From: Spongiibacter nanhainus
GTDB taxonomy: Bacteria; Pseudomonadota; Gammaproteobacteria; Pseudomonadales; Spongiibacteraceae
Length of the DNA stretch: 64,000 nucleotides
Reading direction: 5' to 3'
Assembly (NCBI RefSeq): GCF_016132545.1
Contig: NZ_CP066167.1
Location: forward strand, 1,453,001 to 1,517,000
Positions 24,741-33,444 of this stretch are shown here, one piece after another. The notes beneath the pieces were generated by a model. It was not told the origin of the DNA, did no database searches, and saw nothing but the letters and a program-made list of their open reading frames with translations. The translations under genes were made by a program, and so were the position numbers. Each line of letters starts with the position of its first letter. Position 1 is the stretch's first letter.

Positions 24741-26945
24741 CTACCCGCGAGTGCGGGGCAGGCCCAGCGCCCGTTCGGCGATCATGCTGCGATGAACCTC
24801 ACTGGTGCCGCCGTAGATGGTGGTGCCGTGAGCGTGGCGATAGGCCAGGTTCAATTCGCCTGCCGGGCCCTCACGCTTGGACAAGGAGTGGGGCGCTGTC
24901 AGATCCAATAGATCCCGGGCGTCGGATTGGAATTTCTCCGACGAGAACATTTTGGTCATGGGACCGTAAGCTTTGCTCTCCAGACCGTTGACTCCGGTCC
25001 ACAGTGCGCGGTTACCCAGCACTTCACCGATGTAGGCGTGCAGCTTGGAACGCGCCAGTCGTTTTTGCGCATCGACATGCTCGATCAGCGCTTTGCCGCC
25101 CACTGACACTTCTCGGCACAGGGCTTCGGCGGCCTCGGTCATGGCGAACTGGCTCTTCATAAAGCCGCCGCCGTGTTCCAATTCCAGTGCCGCAGCCATG
25201 ACTTTAACGCCGCCGTCGACGGGGCCCAAGCGATACTTATCCGGCACCTGTACGTTGTCATAGAAGGTGGCGTTGGTGCGCTCGTCCTGGAAGGTGTGCA
25301 CTGGTTGAATCTCGATACCTTCGGCGTCCAAAGGCACCACAAACATGGTCAGGCCCTTGTGCTTAGCCACATCGGGGTTGGTGCGAGTCAGCATCAGCAC
25401 GTACTGGGCGATATTGGCACCGCTGGTCCACATTTTGGCGCCGTCGATCCGCCAGGAGCCGTCTTCTTGCTGGGTGGCTTTGGTTTTACAGGCAAATACG
25501 TCTGAGCCACAACCGGGCTCTGAGTAGCCCAGGCTGCAGATGGCGTCGCCACTGATAATTTTGCTGAGGACTTCGTCTTTCAGCTCGTCATTGCCGCACT
25601 TCTGAATCATGGTGCCCACCAGCATCGAGGTGCTGACCGGGTGGCTGGTCCAGCCGTGTTTTTCCCACACACGGCTCAGGGCGACAGCGGCGTAGGGTTC
25701 GGCGTCGCGACCACCGTACTCTTTTGACCAAGCCGGGAACAGAAAGCGGTTTTCAGCGAGGATTTTATGTACACCCCGGTCGAAACCGTCGAAGGAGTAG
25801 TGAGCTTTGGCGCGCAGTTCCGGAGTCAGAGTGGCGTTAAACAGATCATCTAACTCCTTGGCCATGGCGCGAGCGTCGTCGCCCAGATCGAAGTCAATGG
25901 CGATCTCACCCACCTCGGGCAGAGCGGCACTTTCATTGGCGTAGAGGCGACGGCCGGCTTCTTCAAGGAAGCGGGTGGGGTCACCCACTACCAGCGGCCA
26001 GGCTTTGGCGCGCAGGGTGTAGAGATGGATGTCGTATTCTGTGGCCAGGCCATAGCCACCAAAGGTGTGCAGGGCCTGAGTCACGGCGCGACCGGCGGTG
26101 TCGGCATTCCACCACAGTGACATAGACACTTCTGCGCCGGCATCGGCTTCGCCGTGGGCAATATCGTGAATGGCCTTCCAGTTAAAATATTTACCGCCGT
26201 CAATGTCGACGATCAAATCCGCCAGGGGGTGGGAAATACCCTGATAGGCGCCGATGGCTTGGCCAAAGGCTTCGCGCTCGCAGGCATAGGTGGCGGCCTT
26301 TTGCACCGCCTCTCTAGCGAGGCCGGACAGGCCCGCTGCCATCATCAATTTCCACTCTTCCAGGCCCTGGGCAAAGGTGGTCAGGGCGTCGTTGCCGCTG
26401 CCAAGCACACTTTGCTCCGCGGCACCCAAGTCAATCTCGGCAATGGGGGTGGAGGCAAGGTTGGCTTCGCCTTGGCCGGATACCTGGCAAAGCACTATAT
26501 CGTTGCCGCGGCGGGCGATGACCGCGCTGGCCACGGCGCCGCCGGCAATCCACTGAACCTTTTGGTCATTGATGTCGTGGTAGGCAATGCTGACCACGTC
26601 GCTGCCGGCAATGGCCTGCTCCAACAGGTCGCCCTGGCTATCGCCGGCCAGTTTGGCCAGCAGTCGTGTGGCGACCAATGTCTCAGCAATGGGGCCAGAG
26701 GCGAGGGTGCGACCGGCTTCTTCCATCAATACGGCGGCGTCCAGAACCCCCAAGCCCAGGCCACCCAGCTCTTCGGGTACCCGCAGGGAGAAAGCGCCCA
26801 GCTCGGCAAGACCCTGCCAAAAGGCTTGATCGAAGCCACCTTGCTCGGCGGCGGCACGTACCCGCTCTGGGCTGCTTTGCTCGTCCATAAAACGGGCAAA
26901 ACTGTCAGCAATCATGCGCTGGTCTTCGGTCAACTCGAAATTCAT
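24741..26945 (-). CDS. Fused double acyl-CoA dehydrogenase
   Basis: At 734 residues this is about twice the normal ACAD length. Residues 1-335 form one ACAD-like module (MNFELTEDQRMIADSFARFM at the start, and ACEREAFGQAIGAYQGISHP in the C-terminal helix domain). Residues 355-734 form a second, with full motifs SLGYSEPGCGSDVFACKT and DGAKMWTSGANIAQYV, ending in YGGTSEVHRSMIAERALGLP. The first module lacks the SEPxxGSD motif. The fusion therefore mimics the alpha-beta heteromer encoded three genes downstream. It is the first gene of the five-gene operon and is divergent from the aldehyde dehydrogenase gene. Confidence 0.9.
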   Translation of the reverse strand: MNFELTEDQRMIADSFARFMDEQSSPERVRAAAEQGGFDQAFWQGLAELGAFSLRVPEELGGLGLGVLDAAVLMEEAGRTLASGPIAETLVATRLLAKLAGDSQGDLLEQAIAGSDVVSIAYHDINDQKVQWIAGGAVASAVIARRGNDIVLCQVSGQGEANLASTPIAEIDLGAAEQSVLGSGNDALTTFAQGLEEWKLMMAAGLSGLAREAVQKAATYACEREAFGQAIGAYQGISHPLADLIVDIDGGKYFNWKAIHDIAHGEADAGAEVSMSLWWNADTAGRAVTQALHTFGGYGLATEYDIHLYTLRAKAWPLVVGDPTRFLEEAGRRLYANESAALPEVGEIAIDFDLGDDARAMAKELDDLFNATLTPELRAKAHYSFDGFDRGVHKILAENRFLFPAWSKEYGGRDAEPYAAVALSRVWEKHGWTSHPVSTSMLVGTMIQKCGNDELKDEVLSKIISGDAICSLGYSEPGCGSDVFACKTKATQQEDGSWRIDGAKMWTSGANIAQYVLMLTRTNPDVAKHKGLTMFVVPLDAEGIEIQPVHTFQDERTNATFYDNVQVPDKYRLGPVDGGVKVMAAALELEHGGGFMKSQFAMTEAAEALCREVSVGGKALIEHVDAQKRLARSKLHAYIGEVLGNRALWTGVNGLESKAYGPMTKMFSSEKFQSDARDLLDLTAPHSLSKREGPAGELNLAYRHAHGTTIYGGTSEVHRSMIAERALGLPRTRG

Positions 26946-27247
26946 GGGCGTCGTAGCTCCGTGTGCATTTTATAGGTACCGCATTAGTGGGTGAGCTCGC
27001 TCGATGGGGCTCTGTCGGTTTACGGTACGCGTTATTGATATTAGTAGATGCGCGTTTGGGAATTGCGCTGTTATCGTAGTGTAAAAGACTAGCAGTCGCG
27101 CATTATGTGGTCAACACTGGTGTACAATAGTGATCTGTGACAGAATGCGCGTTAGCTATCGCGGTGGCCCACAATTGCCCGTTTGGCGACTGGGTATTGG
27201 CAGCACACAGCAGCGCTGTTGTATTGAGAAGTTATGAGGACAGAATG
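26946..27247. other. Divergent control region, fused ACAD / aldehyde dehydrogenase
   Basis: This 302-bp stretch separates two oppositely oriented catabolic operons. It contains the shared motif at 27111-27130. A frame open from 27137 would extend the aldehyde dehydrogenase by 37 residues, but that extension has no family counterpart and no ribosome site. Confidence 0.6.
27111..27130 (+). promoter_or_regulatory. Shared 20-bp motif, site D
   Basis: TCAACACTGGTGTACAATAG matches the consensus at nearly every position; the core dyad CAACACTGGTG is at 27112-27122. It lies 165 bp upstream of the fused ACAD and 117 bp upstream of the aldehyde dehydrogenase, so one site could control both operons. 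Confidence 0.5.
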
Positions 27248-28744
27248 ATGAGTTTGATTGGTCACTTTATTGCCGGGGAGGTCGTTACCGACGCACCGCG
27301 CACTTTGCCTGTATACAACCCTGCGACAGGTGAGTCCAACAAGACCGTAGCGGTGGCTGACAGCGCAACCGTAGAGCGTGCAATCGAAGTGGCCCAGGCA
27401 GCGTTTCCGGCCTGGCGCAATACACCGCCGATGAAGCGGGCCCGGGTGATGTATCGCTTTAAAGAACTGTTGGAGGCCAATGCCGATAAGATTGTCGCGA
27501 TGATTACCGACGAGCACGGCAAGGTGCTGGACGACGCCCGGGGCGAGTTGATGCGGGGCATTGAGGTAGTGGAATATGCCTGCGGCGCGCCTGAGCTCCT
27601 GAAAGGCGAGCACAGCAAAAATGCCGGCCCTGCCATTGATGCCTGGAGTGAGTTCCAGCCACTGGGTGTGGTGGCCGGTATCACCCCGTTTAACTTCCCT
27701 GCCATGGTGCCTTTGTGGATGTATCCCATGGCGCTGGTGTGCGGCAACACATTTATCCTTAAACCTTCTGAGCGCGACCCCTCGGCGCCGCTGTTTATTG
27801 CCCAACTGTTGAAAGAGGCAGGCCTGCCGGACGGCGTATTCAATGTGGTCAATGGCGACAAAGAAGCGGTGGATACCTTGCTGTCCGATCCACGCATCGA
27901 GGCCGTGTCCTTTGTGGGTTCTACCCCCGTCGCTGAGTCTGTGTATCGCACCGCCTGTAACCACGGCAAGCGCTGCCAGGCCCTGGGTGGCGCCAAAAAC
28001 CACGCCATTGTGATGCCGGATGCCGATGCCGACGATGCAGCCGATGCGTTGATGGGGGCCGCCTACGGTTCTGCCGGTGAGCGCTGCATGGCCATCTCGG
28101 TGGTCGTCGCGGTGGGCGAGGACACAGCCGATACCATTGTGGAAAAACTGAAGAGTCGTATCGCTGGCTTGAAAGTCGGGCCTGGAACCGATGCCTCTCA
28201 CGATATGGGGCCGCTGATTACCCAGGCTCATCAGCAGCGGGTTGCGTCTTACATCGATCGCTGTGAGAGCGAAGGGGCCGAGCTGGTCTGCGATGGTCGC
28301 CAATACAGCGTGCCCGGCCACGAAGGGGGCTACTTCCTGGGGGCCAGTCTGTTTGATCGGGTCAAGCCGGGGATGTCGATCTACGAGGACGAAATCTTTG
28401 GGCCAGCGCTTTGCGTGGTGCGGGTGGATAGCCTGCAGGAAGGCATGAAGCTGATCGACGATCACGAATACGGCAACGGCACTTGTATCTTTACCCGGGA
28501 TGGTGAAGCCGCGCGCTTCTTTACCGACAACATCAAGGTTGGCATGGTGGGGGTCAATGTGCCGCTGCCGGTGCCGGTGGCGTCCCAGAGCTTTGGCGGT
28601 TGGAAGCGCTCACTGTTTGGCGACTTATCGATCTATGGGCCGGATGCAGTGCGGTTCTATACCCGTCGCAAGACTATTACCCAGCGCTGGCCTTCCAGTG
28701 GTCTGCGGGAGGGGGCAGCGTTTTCCTTCCCCTCCAGCAAATAA
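27248..28744 (+). CDS. mmsA: CoA-acylating methylmalonate-semialdehyde dehydrogenase
   Basis: A 498-residue ALDH of the CoA-dependent MMSDH branch, converting (methyl)malonate semialdehyde to propionyl- or acetyl-CoA. The catalytic C280 lies in GSAGERCMAIS. The glycine-rich segment GGAKNH (247-252) has Asn instead of the general-base Glu of hydrolytic ALDHs, diagnostic of this branch. I chose ATG 27248, with GAGGA seven bases upstream; ATG 27245 is equally possible. It is followed by a terminator, so it is a single-gene unit. Such enzymes channel valine, propionate or beta-alanine-type breakdown products to CoA esters. Confidence 0.9.
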   Translation: MSLIGHFIAGEVVTDAPRTLPVYNPATGESNKTVAVADSATVERAIEVAQAAFPAWRNTPPMKRARVMYRFKELLEANADKIVAMITDEHGKVLDDARGELMRGIEVVEYACGAPELLKGEHSKNAGPAIDAWSEFQPLGVVAGITPFNFPAMVPLWMYPMALVCGNTFILKPSERDPSAPLFIAQLLKEAGLPDGVFNVVNGDKEAVDTLLSDPRIEAVSFVGSTPVAESVYRTACNHGKRCQALGGAKNHAIVMPDADADDAADALMGAAYGSAGERCMAISVVVAVGEDTADTIVEKLKSRIAGLKVGPGTDASHDMGPLITQAHQQRVASYIDRCESEGAELVCDGRQYSVPGHEGGYFLGASLFDRVKPGMSIYEDEIFGPALCVVRVDSLQEGMKLIDDHEYGNGTCIFTRDGEAARFFTDNIKVGMVGVNVPLPVPVASQSFGGWKRSLFGDLSIYGPDAVRFYTRRKTITQRWPSSGLREGAAFSFPSSK

Positions 28745-28768
28745 CAGCATCGACATTATAAAAATCGC

Positions 28769-28793
28769 GGGCTCCTTAGCGGGGCCCTTTTCT
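28769..28793 (+). terminator. Intrinsic terminator after mmsA-like gene
   Basis: GGGCTCC and GGGGCCC form a 7-bp stem with one T-G pair and a 5-nt loop, followed by TTTTCT. Confidence 0.7.
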
Positions 28794-28855
28794 ACATTGG
28801 ATGCACCGTCATCCACCAATACGGCAATTACCCATAAAGTAATGTGAGGTAGAGG

Positions 28856-29536
28856 ATGGATCTGGAAAATAAAATTATTGTAGTGACTGGCGCGCTGGGT
28901 TCTCTCGGACGGGGCGTATGCAGTGCGGCTGTAGCAGCGGGCGCCACTGTGCTGGCGGTAGATTGTGTGGACGGCGAGCCGGTGGCGGGTGCCAAGGCGG
29001 TGCCGGCATTGGACCTGGGGGATGCCAAGGCCACCCAGGCCCGCTTTGCCGAGCTGGCCAAAGAATACGGCCGTATCGACGGTCTGGTAAATATCGCCGG
29101 CGGCTTTGCCTGGGAAACGCTGGCCGAGGGCAGCATCGATACTTGGGACCAGCAGTATCAAATCAATTTGCGCACCGCGGTGAGTGCCAGCCAGGCGGCG
29201 CTGCCGCATTTCCCCGCTGGCGGCGGCCGTATCGTCAATATCAGTGCCGCCGGCGCCATGAAAGCGGCAGCCGGTTTGGGGGCCTACGCGGCGGCCAAGT
29301 CTGGTGTGGCCAAGCTCACGGAAGCGCTCTCTGAAGAGCTGAAAGAAAAGAACATCACCGTGAACGCGGTGCTCCCCAGCGTGATCGACACCAAGCCCAA
29401 CCGCGAGGCCATGGCCGATGCCGACTTCTCCACCTGGGTGACACCAGAGGCCCTGGGCAAGGTGATTTTGTTCCTGCTGAGCTCCGCCAGCGAGCCGATT
29501 ACCGGTGCATTGATTCCGGTGACCGGTAGGGTGTAA
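28856..29536 (+). CDS. Short-chain dehydrogenase/reductase
   Basis: A 226-residue classical SDR. The cofactor loop TGALGSLGRG is at 11-20, the N-x-A-G-like VNIAGG near 78-83, the catalytic Ser region NISAAG near 128-133 and YAAAK at 144-148. An Asp after the second strand (AVDCVDG) suggests NAD rather than NADP. It would oxidise or reduce a hydroxyl/keto group on a pathway intermediate. It starts the long plus-strand series of catabolic genes after a terminator. Confidence 0.88.
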   Translation: MDLENKIIVVTGALGSLGRGVCSAAVAAGATVLAVDCVDGEPVAGAKAVPALDLGDAKATQARFAELAKEYGRIDGLVNIAGGFAWETLAEGSIDTWDQQYQINLRTAVSASQAALPHFPAGGGRIVNISAAGAMKAAAGLGAYAAAKSGVAKLTEALSEELKEKNITVNAVLPSVIDTKPNREAMADADFSTWVTPEALGKVILFLLSSASEPITGALIPVTGRV

Positions 29537-29592
29537 GCCCCGGGCTTGTGGACGTGTAAGGCAGTAAAATAACGCGACACGTCAATGCCTTG

Positions 29593-29641
29593 CCGAATTC
29601 ACTCAGCGTCGCTGACAGCGTGATAAGCTGTGTGAATTCGG
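29593..29641. repeat. 10-bp inverted repeat with nested palindrome upstream of CoA transferase
   Basis: CCGAATTCAC (29593-29602) and GTGAATTCGG (29632-29641) are perfect inverted copies. The loop begins with TCAGCG-T-CGCTGA, itself a perfect palindrome. It lies 20 bp before the chosen start of the CoA transferase gene, where it could act as an operator or an RNA hairpin masking translation. Confidence 0.6.
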
Positions 29642-29661
29642 GCAACTTTTCTTACCTTTCT

Positions 29662-31029
29662 ATGGCGTCGCTGTCTCCCTATCGCTCCGGGCTCCAGGAA
29701 ATAACCGCGCAGGATTACGGTCATGCGCTGTTGTCCTCTATGGGGGTTGGCGAGCCCCTGCTGGCGGCGCTACCTGCCGATAATCGTTCTGCCAGTGCAT
29801 TGTGGGCGGACTCCGGCGCCATGGCCTTGACCGGCTTGCCGGACGGCGCGCCCCTGCATTCGCCAGCGCCTTTGGCTGCCTGTGCCCAGGGTGCCTGGCT
29901 GGCGCTATCGACTTTATGTCCTGAACACTTTGCCTCCGACTTTGCCGCCTACCGGCTGTTGGGGGAGCGTGCGGCACTATTTGGTTATAAACGCCAGGGA
30001 GATCGTTCCCCGGGGGGCAGTTGTCGCTTGTTGTCCTGCGCCGACGCGATACTGGCCATCAACCTCGCCCGGGACGATGACTTTGAGCTGTTGCCGGCCT
30101 GGTTGCAGACCGATGTCCACGATTGGGAGGGGCTGGCGGCGGAATTGCCGGACTACCCGGCGGCGCTGTTACTGGAGCGCGCCCGCCTGCTGGGCTTGGC
30201 GGTGGCGGTGAGTTCGGCCCCTGCTTGTGACGGTCCGGGGCACAGTGCCGATCCCGCCTCGTGGTTTAGACAAACACCTTATGGTGCAAGGCGTCGCCCG
30301 ACGTCCGCCGATGAACAGCCGTTGGTGGTGGATCTCAGCAGTCTGTGGGCCGGGCCTTTATGTGGTCAGTTATTGGCGCAATCCGGTGCCCGGGTGATTA
30401 AGGTAGAAGGCCTGACTCGAGCCGATGGTGCTCGCACCGGGTCGCCAGCATTTTTTGATCTGATGAACAGTGGCAAAGAGTGTGTCGCCTTGGATCTGAC
30501 CAGTGAGAAAGGACAGCGGCAGTTATACCGACTGTTGGAGCTCGCCGATATCGTGATTGAATCCACTCGACCCAGAGCCCTGGAACAGATGCAGATCAAT
30601 GCCGAGCCGATGCTGGCCCAGCGTCCCGGCAAGGTGTGGTTGAGTATCACCGGCTACGGTCGCTGTGCTCCCAATCGGGACTGGATTGCCTACGGCGACG
30701 ACGCCGGGGTGGCGGCGGGCTTATCCCAGCTGATGGAACAGGTTTACGGCCAGCCCTTGATCTGTGGTGATGCCATCGCCGACCCCCTGACGGGTCTTCA
30801 CAGCGCCGTGTTAGCGCGACATGCCTGGCATCAAGGCGGTGGCGTGTTGCTGGATGTGGCGCTACGGGATGTGGTGAACTTTGGCGCCGGATTCAGCGCT
30901 GATCCCCGCTTGTGCCAGCCTGACCTCAAGTCGTACCCGGTATCCCCGCCGGTGGCCCGGCGGGCCCCGCTTCGCGCTGGTGAGCTCGGACGGGACACGC
31001 AAGCAGTCTGTCGGGAGTTTGGCCTGTGA
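29662..31029 (+). CDS. Family III (CaiB/BaiF-like) CoA transferase with unusual domain order
   Basis: The 455-residue protein carries the CaiB/BaiF N-domain in its second half: VDLSSLWAGPLCGQLLAQSG, then GARVIKVE, MNSGKECVALDL and WLSITGYGR. Its first half (about 20-210) resembles the family's usual C-terminal part, for example SCADAILAINLARDDDFELL and LERARLLGLAVA. The order therefore looks swapped relative to the standard ~400-residue enzyme. ATG 29662 lacks a clear ribosome site; TTG 29590 and GTG 29620/29632 are alternatives. Its stop overlaps the GTG start of the next gene. It probably moves CoA between a pathway acid and a CoA donor. Confidence 0.75.
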   Translation: MASLSPYRSGLQEITAQDYGHALLSSMGVGEPLLAALPADNRSASALWADSGAMALTGLPDGAPLHSPAPLAACAQGAWLALSTLCPEHFASDFAAYRLLGERAALFGYKRQGDRSPGGSCRLLSCADAILAINLARDDDFELLPAWLQTDVHDWEGLAAELPDYPAALLLERARLLGLAVAVSSAPACDGPGHSADPASWFRQTPYGARRRPTSADEQPLVVDLSSLWAGPLCGQLLAQSGARVIKVEGLTRADGARTGSPAFFDLMNSGKECVALDLTSEKGQRQLYRLLELADIVIESTRPRALEQMQINAEPMLAQRPGKVWLSITGYGRCAPNRDWIAYGDDAGVAAGLSQLMEQVYGQPLICGDAIADPLTGLHSAVLARHAWHQGGGVLLDVALRDVVNFGAGFSADPRLCQPDLKSYPVSPPVARRAPLRAGELGRDTQAVCREFGL

Positions 31030-32465
31030 CCTCGCCCGATTCCACCACTTATTTGGTAAGCAATGGCCAGGATGTTGACGGCAATGCCCTGTCGGTGCGA
31101 CTGGATCGCGGGGGCATAGTAGCTGCGGCAGCATCCCTGCATCCGCAGCCCGGCGAGCCCGAGCTGGATGCCAGGGGTGGCGTAATCCTGCCAGGGCTTC
31201 GGGATCATCACCTGCATTTGTTTGCCGCCGCCTCGGCGCGGCGTTCACTGCACTGCGGCCCACCCCAGGTGAACAATGCAGCGGATCTGCGTGAGGCCTT
31301 AGGGCAGCACTGTGCAGTCAACCGGGATTGGGTTCGTGGTGTGGGATTCCACGATAGTGTCTGCCCAGATCTGAATCGGCATTGGTTGGATGCGGTATGC
31401 GCCGACGTACCGGTAAGAGTGCAGCACCGCAGCGGCATGATGTGGGTGCTGAACTCGGCGGCCATCGAGGCGCTAAGTATTGATGCTGGCGATGCCTTGC
31501 CGCTGGGTGCCGAGCGGGATGGGAGCGGGGCACTGACCGGTCGTTTTTACGACTGTGACGACTGGCTGGGGCAACGCATCCCCCGCAGTGCATTGAGTTT
31601 GACAAGCTTATCCCGGGATTTGGCTCGGTTAGGCATTAGCGCTGTCACAGAAACCGGCGTCAATAACGGTCTAAGTCAGTGGCAATCTTTGCGGGATGCC
31701 GTTGTGTCTGGTCAGTTCAAGCAGCGCCTGCTGGTCATGGGTAATGAAAGCCTCAACGGGGTGGAAGATGCTATTCCGGGCCGAATTGAAGTCGGTCCTT
31801 TAAAACTCTACCTGCGGGAGGCGGCCTTGCCGGATATGGCTGAGTTTACCCGGCGTATCGCCGAGGCTCACCGTTACCAGCGGTGCATTGCCGTGCACTG
31901 CGTTACCCGGGTGGAACTGCACTTTGCCTTGGCGGCGCTAGAGGAGGCCGGTGCACTACCCGGAGATCGCATAGAGCATGCCTCGGTAACTGACGACTAT
32001 GCCATGGACAAGCTCGCTACCCTGGGTGTGACTGCAGTCACTCAGCCGCACTTTATTGCCGAGCGTGGCGATCAGTATTTACGAGACGTCGATGCCGACG
32101 ATATCCCGCTGCTGTATCGCGGGGCGGGATTTCTCGACAGGGGGGTGGCTTTAGCTGCCGGCAGCGATGCCCCCTATGGTGATATCGACCCCTGGGCGGG
32201 CATGGCTGCAGCCATTAATCGTCGCAGCCGGAGCGGCCAGGTCTTGCAAGCCGGTGAGGCCATAGACCCCGAACAAGCGGCATCGCTTTATAGCGGGCTG
32301 TTACGGAAACCCGGGGGTGGGCTGACGGTTCAGTCGGGGATGGAAGCGGATTTGTGTGTGCTGGATGCACCGTGGCAACAATGTCGGCAGGACTTGCGAC
32401 GGGATCATGTCGTGGCCACCTTCAGCAGTGGCCAACTGATTTACCATCGCGATAATCAACAATAA
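31026..32465 (+). CDS. Amidohydrolase family 3 (YtcJ-like) metal-dependent hydrolase
   Basis: A 479-residue amidohydrolase. The strand-1 motif GLRDHHLHLF gives the HxH ligands, VKLYL-like GPLKLYLREA gives the lysine region, IAVHCVTRVEL and DRIEHASV give the two His, and GSDAPYGDIDPW gives the Asp. It would hydrolyse an amide, ester or N-formyl bond. The GTG start at 31026 overlaps the TGA of the CoA transferase, so the two are translationally coupled. Substrate unknown. Confidence 0.85.
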   Translation: MTSPDSTTYLVSNGQDVDGNALSVRLDRGGIVAAAASLHPQPGEPELDARGGVILPGLRDHHLHLFAAASARRSLHCGPPQVNNAADLREALGQHCAVNRDWVRGVGFHDSVCPDLNRHWLDAVCADVPVRVQHRSGMMWVLNSAAIEALSIDAGDALPLGAERDGSGALTGRFYDCDDWLGQRIPRSALSLTSLSRDLARLGISAVTETGVNNGLSQWQSLRDAVVSGQFKQRLLVMGNESLNGVEDAIPGRIEVGPLKLYLREAALPDMAEFTRRIAEAHRYQRCIAVHCVTRVELHFALAALEEAGALPGDRIEHASVTDDYAMDKLATLGVTAVTQPHFIAERGDQYLRDVDADDIPLLYRGAGFLDRGVALAAGSDAPYGDIDPWAGMAAAINRRSRSGQVLQAGEAIDPEQAASLYSGLLRKPGGGLTVQSGMEADLCVLDAPWQQCRQDLRRDHVVATFSSGQLIYHRDNQQ

Positions 32466-32509
32466 CACCGCCGATAAAAGGTGGCTTGAGGACCATTAGA
32501 GAGAACCCC

Positions 32510-33394
32510 ATGGCCAGTATAGTCATACCCACAGAGCAGGCCGGTGATGACCTGCACTGGTTGCGCCAGCAAAGTGTTCCGGTCATTGCCTTTGGTGAGG
32601 GCAGTGCCGCTGCGGCTGATGTGCTGGTTCCAGACCGGAAATCCGCCGAGGCGATTGCCGAGCGCGCAGCAAAATGGCCACAAGCCGCCCAGGTACTGGT
32701 GCAAGTGTTGCGGGCCAGCGAAACGCTGGCGGTGGAGTCAGCCCTGGATGTGGAGTCCCTGGCTTACGCTACTTTGCAGGGCGGTGGCGAGTTTGCCGCC
32801 TGGCGCCAAAGCCAGCCCGCCGAAGAGATACCCCAAGACGAAAACGATGAACCGGTCTTGCTCAATCGCGAGGGCAATACTCTACAAGCGCAGCTCAATC
32901 GACCGGCGCTGCGCAATTCCATGACGGTGGCTATGCGGGAAGGCTGGATGACAGCCCTGTCGGTATTGGAGGCGGACGACAGCATTACTGAATTGCAGTT
33001 TTCGGGACGCGGTAGCTGCTTCAGTGTCGGCGGCGAACTGCGTGAGTTTGGCAGCGCACCGGATGTAGCCACAGCCCATTGGGTACGATCTGTTCACAGC
33101 CCTGCGCGAAAAGTCCATGCCTTGCGGGAGCGGATTTGCTTTTATGTTCATGGTGCCTGCCTTGGGTCTGGGGTGGAATTGCCAGCCTTTGCCAGTCGCG
33201 TCGTGGCGCACCCCAAGAGTTTTTTTCAGCTTCCCGAGTTGCAGCTGGGGCTGGTGCCTGGGGCGGGGGGAACGGTGAGCATACCCCGTCGCATCGGGCG
33301 CCAGCGCACGGCGTGGATGGTGCTCAGCGGACGACGCATCAACGCCCGAACGGCCCTGGAGTGGGGCTTGGTCGACGCCTTGTCCGAGACGTGA
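32510..33394 (+). CDS. Crotonase-family protein with N-terminal extension and short C-terminus
   Basis: The 294-residue protein has a crotonase core only from about residue 105. Both oxyanion segments (GSCFSVGGELREF and VHGACLGSGVELPAF) and two acidic residues at catalytic positions (GVELP and FQLPELQLGLVPGAGGT) are present. It ends at GLVDALSET, so the C-terminal helical trimerisation region of typical hydratases is missing. The first 105 residues match no family I recognise. ATG 32510 is preferred to the TTG at 32486. Activity as hydratase, isomerase or hydrolase is open. Confidence 0.75.
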   Translation: MASIVIPTEQAGDDLHWLRQQSVPVIAFGEGSAAAADVLVPDRKSAEAIAERAAKWPQAAQVLVQVLRASETLAVESALDVESLAYATLQGGGEFAAWRQSQPAEEIPQDENDEPVLLNREGNTLQAQLNRPALRNSMTVAMREGWMTALSVLEADDSITELQFSGRGSCFSVGGELREFGSAPDVATAHWVRSVHSPARKVHALRERICFYVHGACLGSGVELPAFASRVVAHPKSFFQLPELQLGLVPGAGGTVSIPRRIGRQRTAWMVLSGRRINARTALEWGLVDALSET

Positions 33395-33444
33395 GTCGGG
33401 CAGCGCGCAATCACATTTACTACAACAATAAGGGGGATAATACG

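Noticed and set aside
27137-27244. N-terminal extension of the mmsA-like protein
   Set aside because: The extra 36-37 residues from the GTG at 27137 have no family counterpart, and a ribosome site is found only before ATG 27245/27248.
27152-28465. 437-codon open frame on the minus strand
   Set aside because: It is antisense to the mmsA-like gene, whose catalytic Cys and cofactor motifs are intact.
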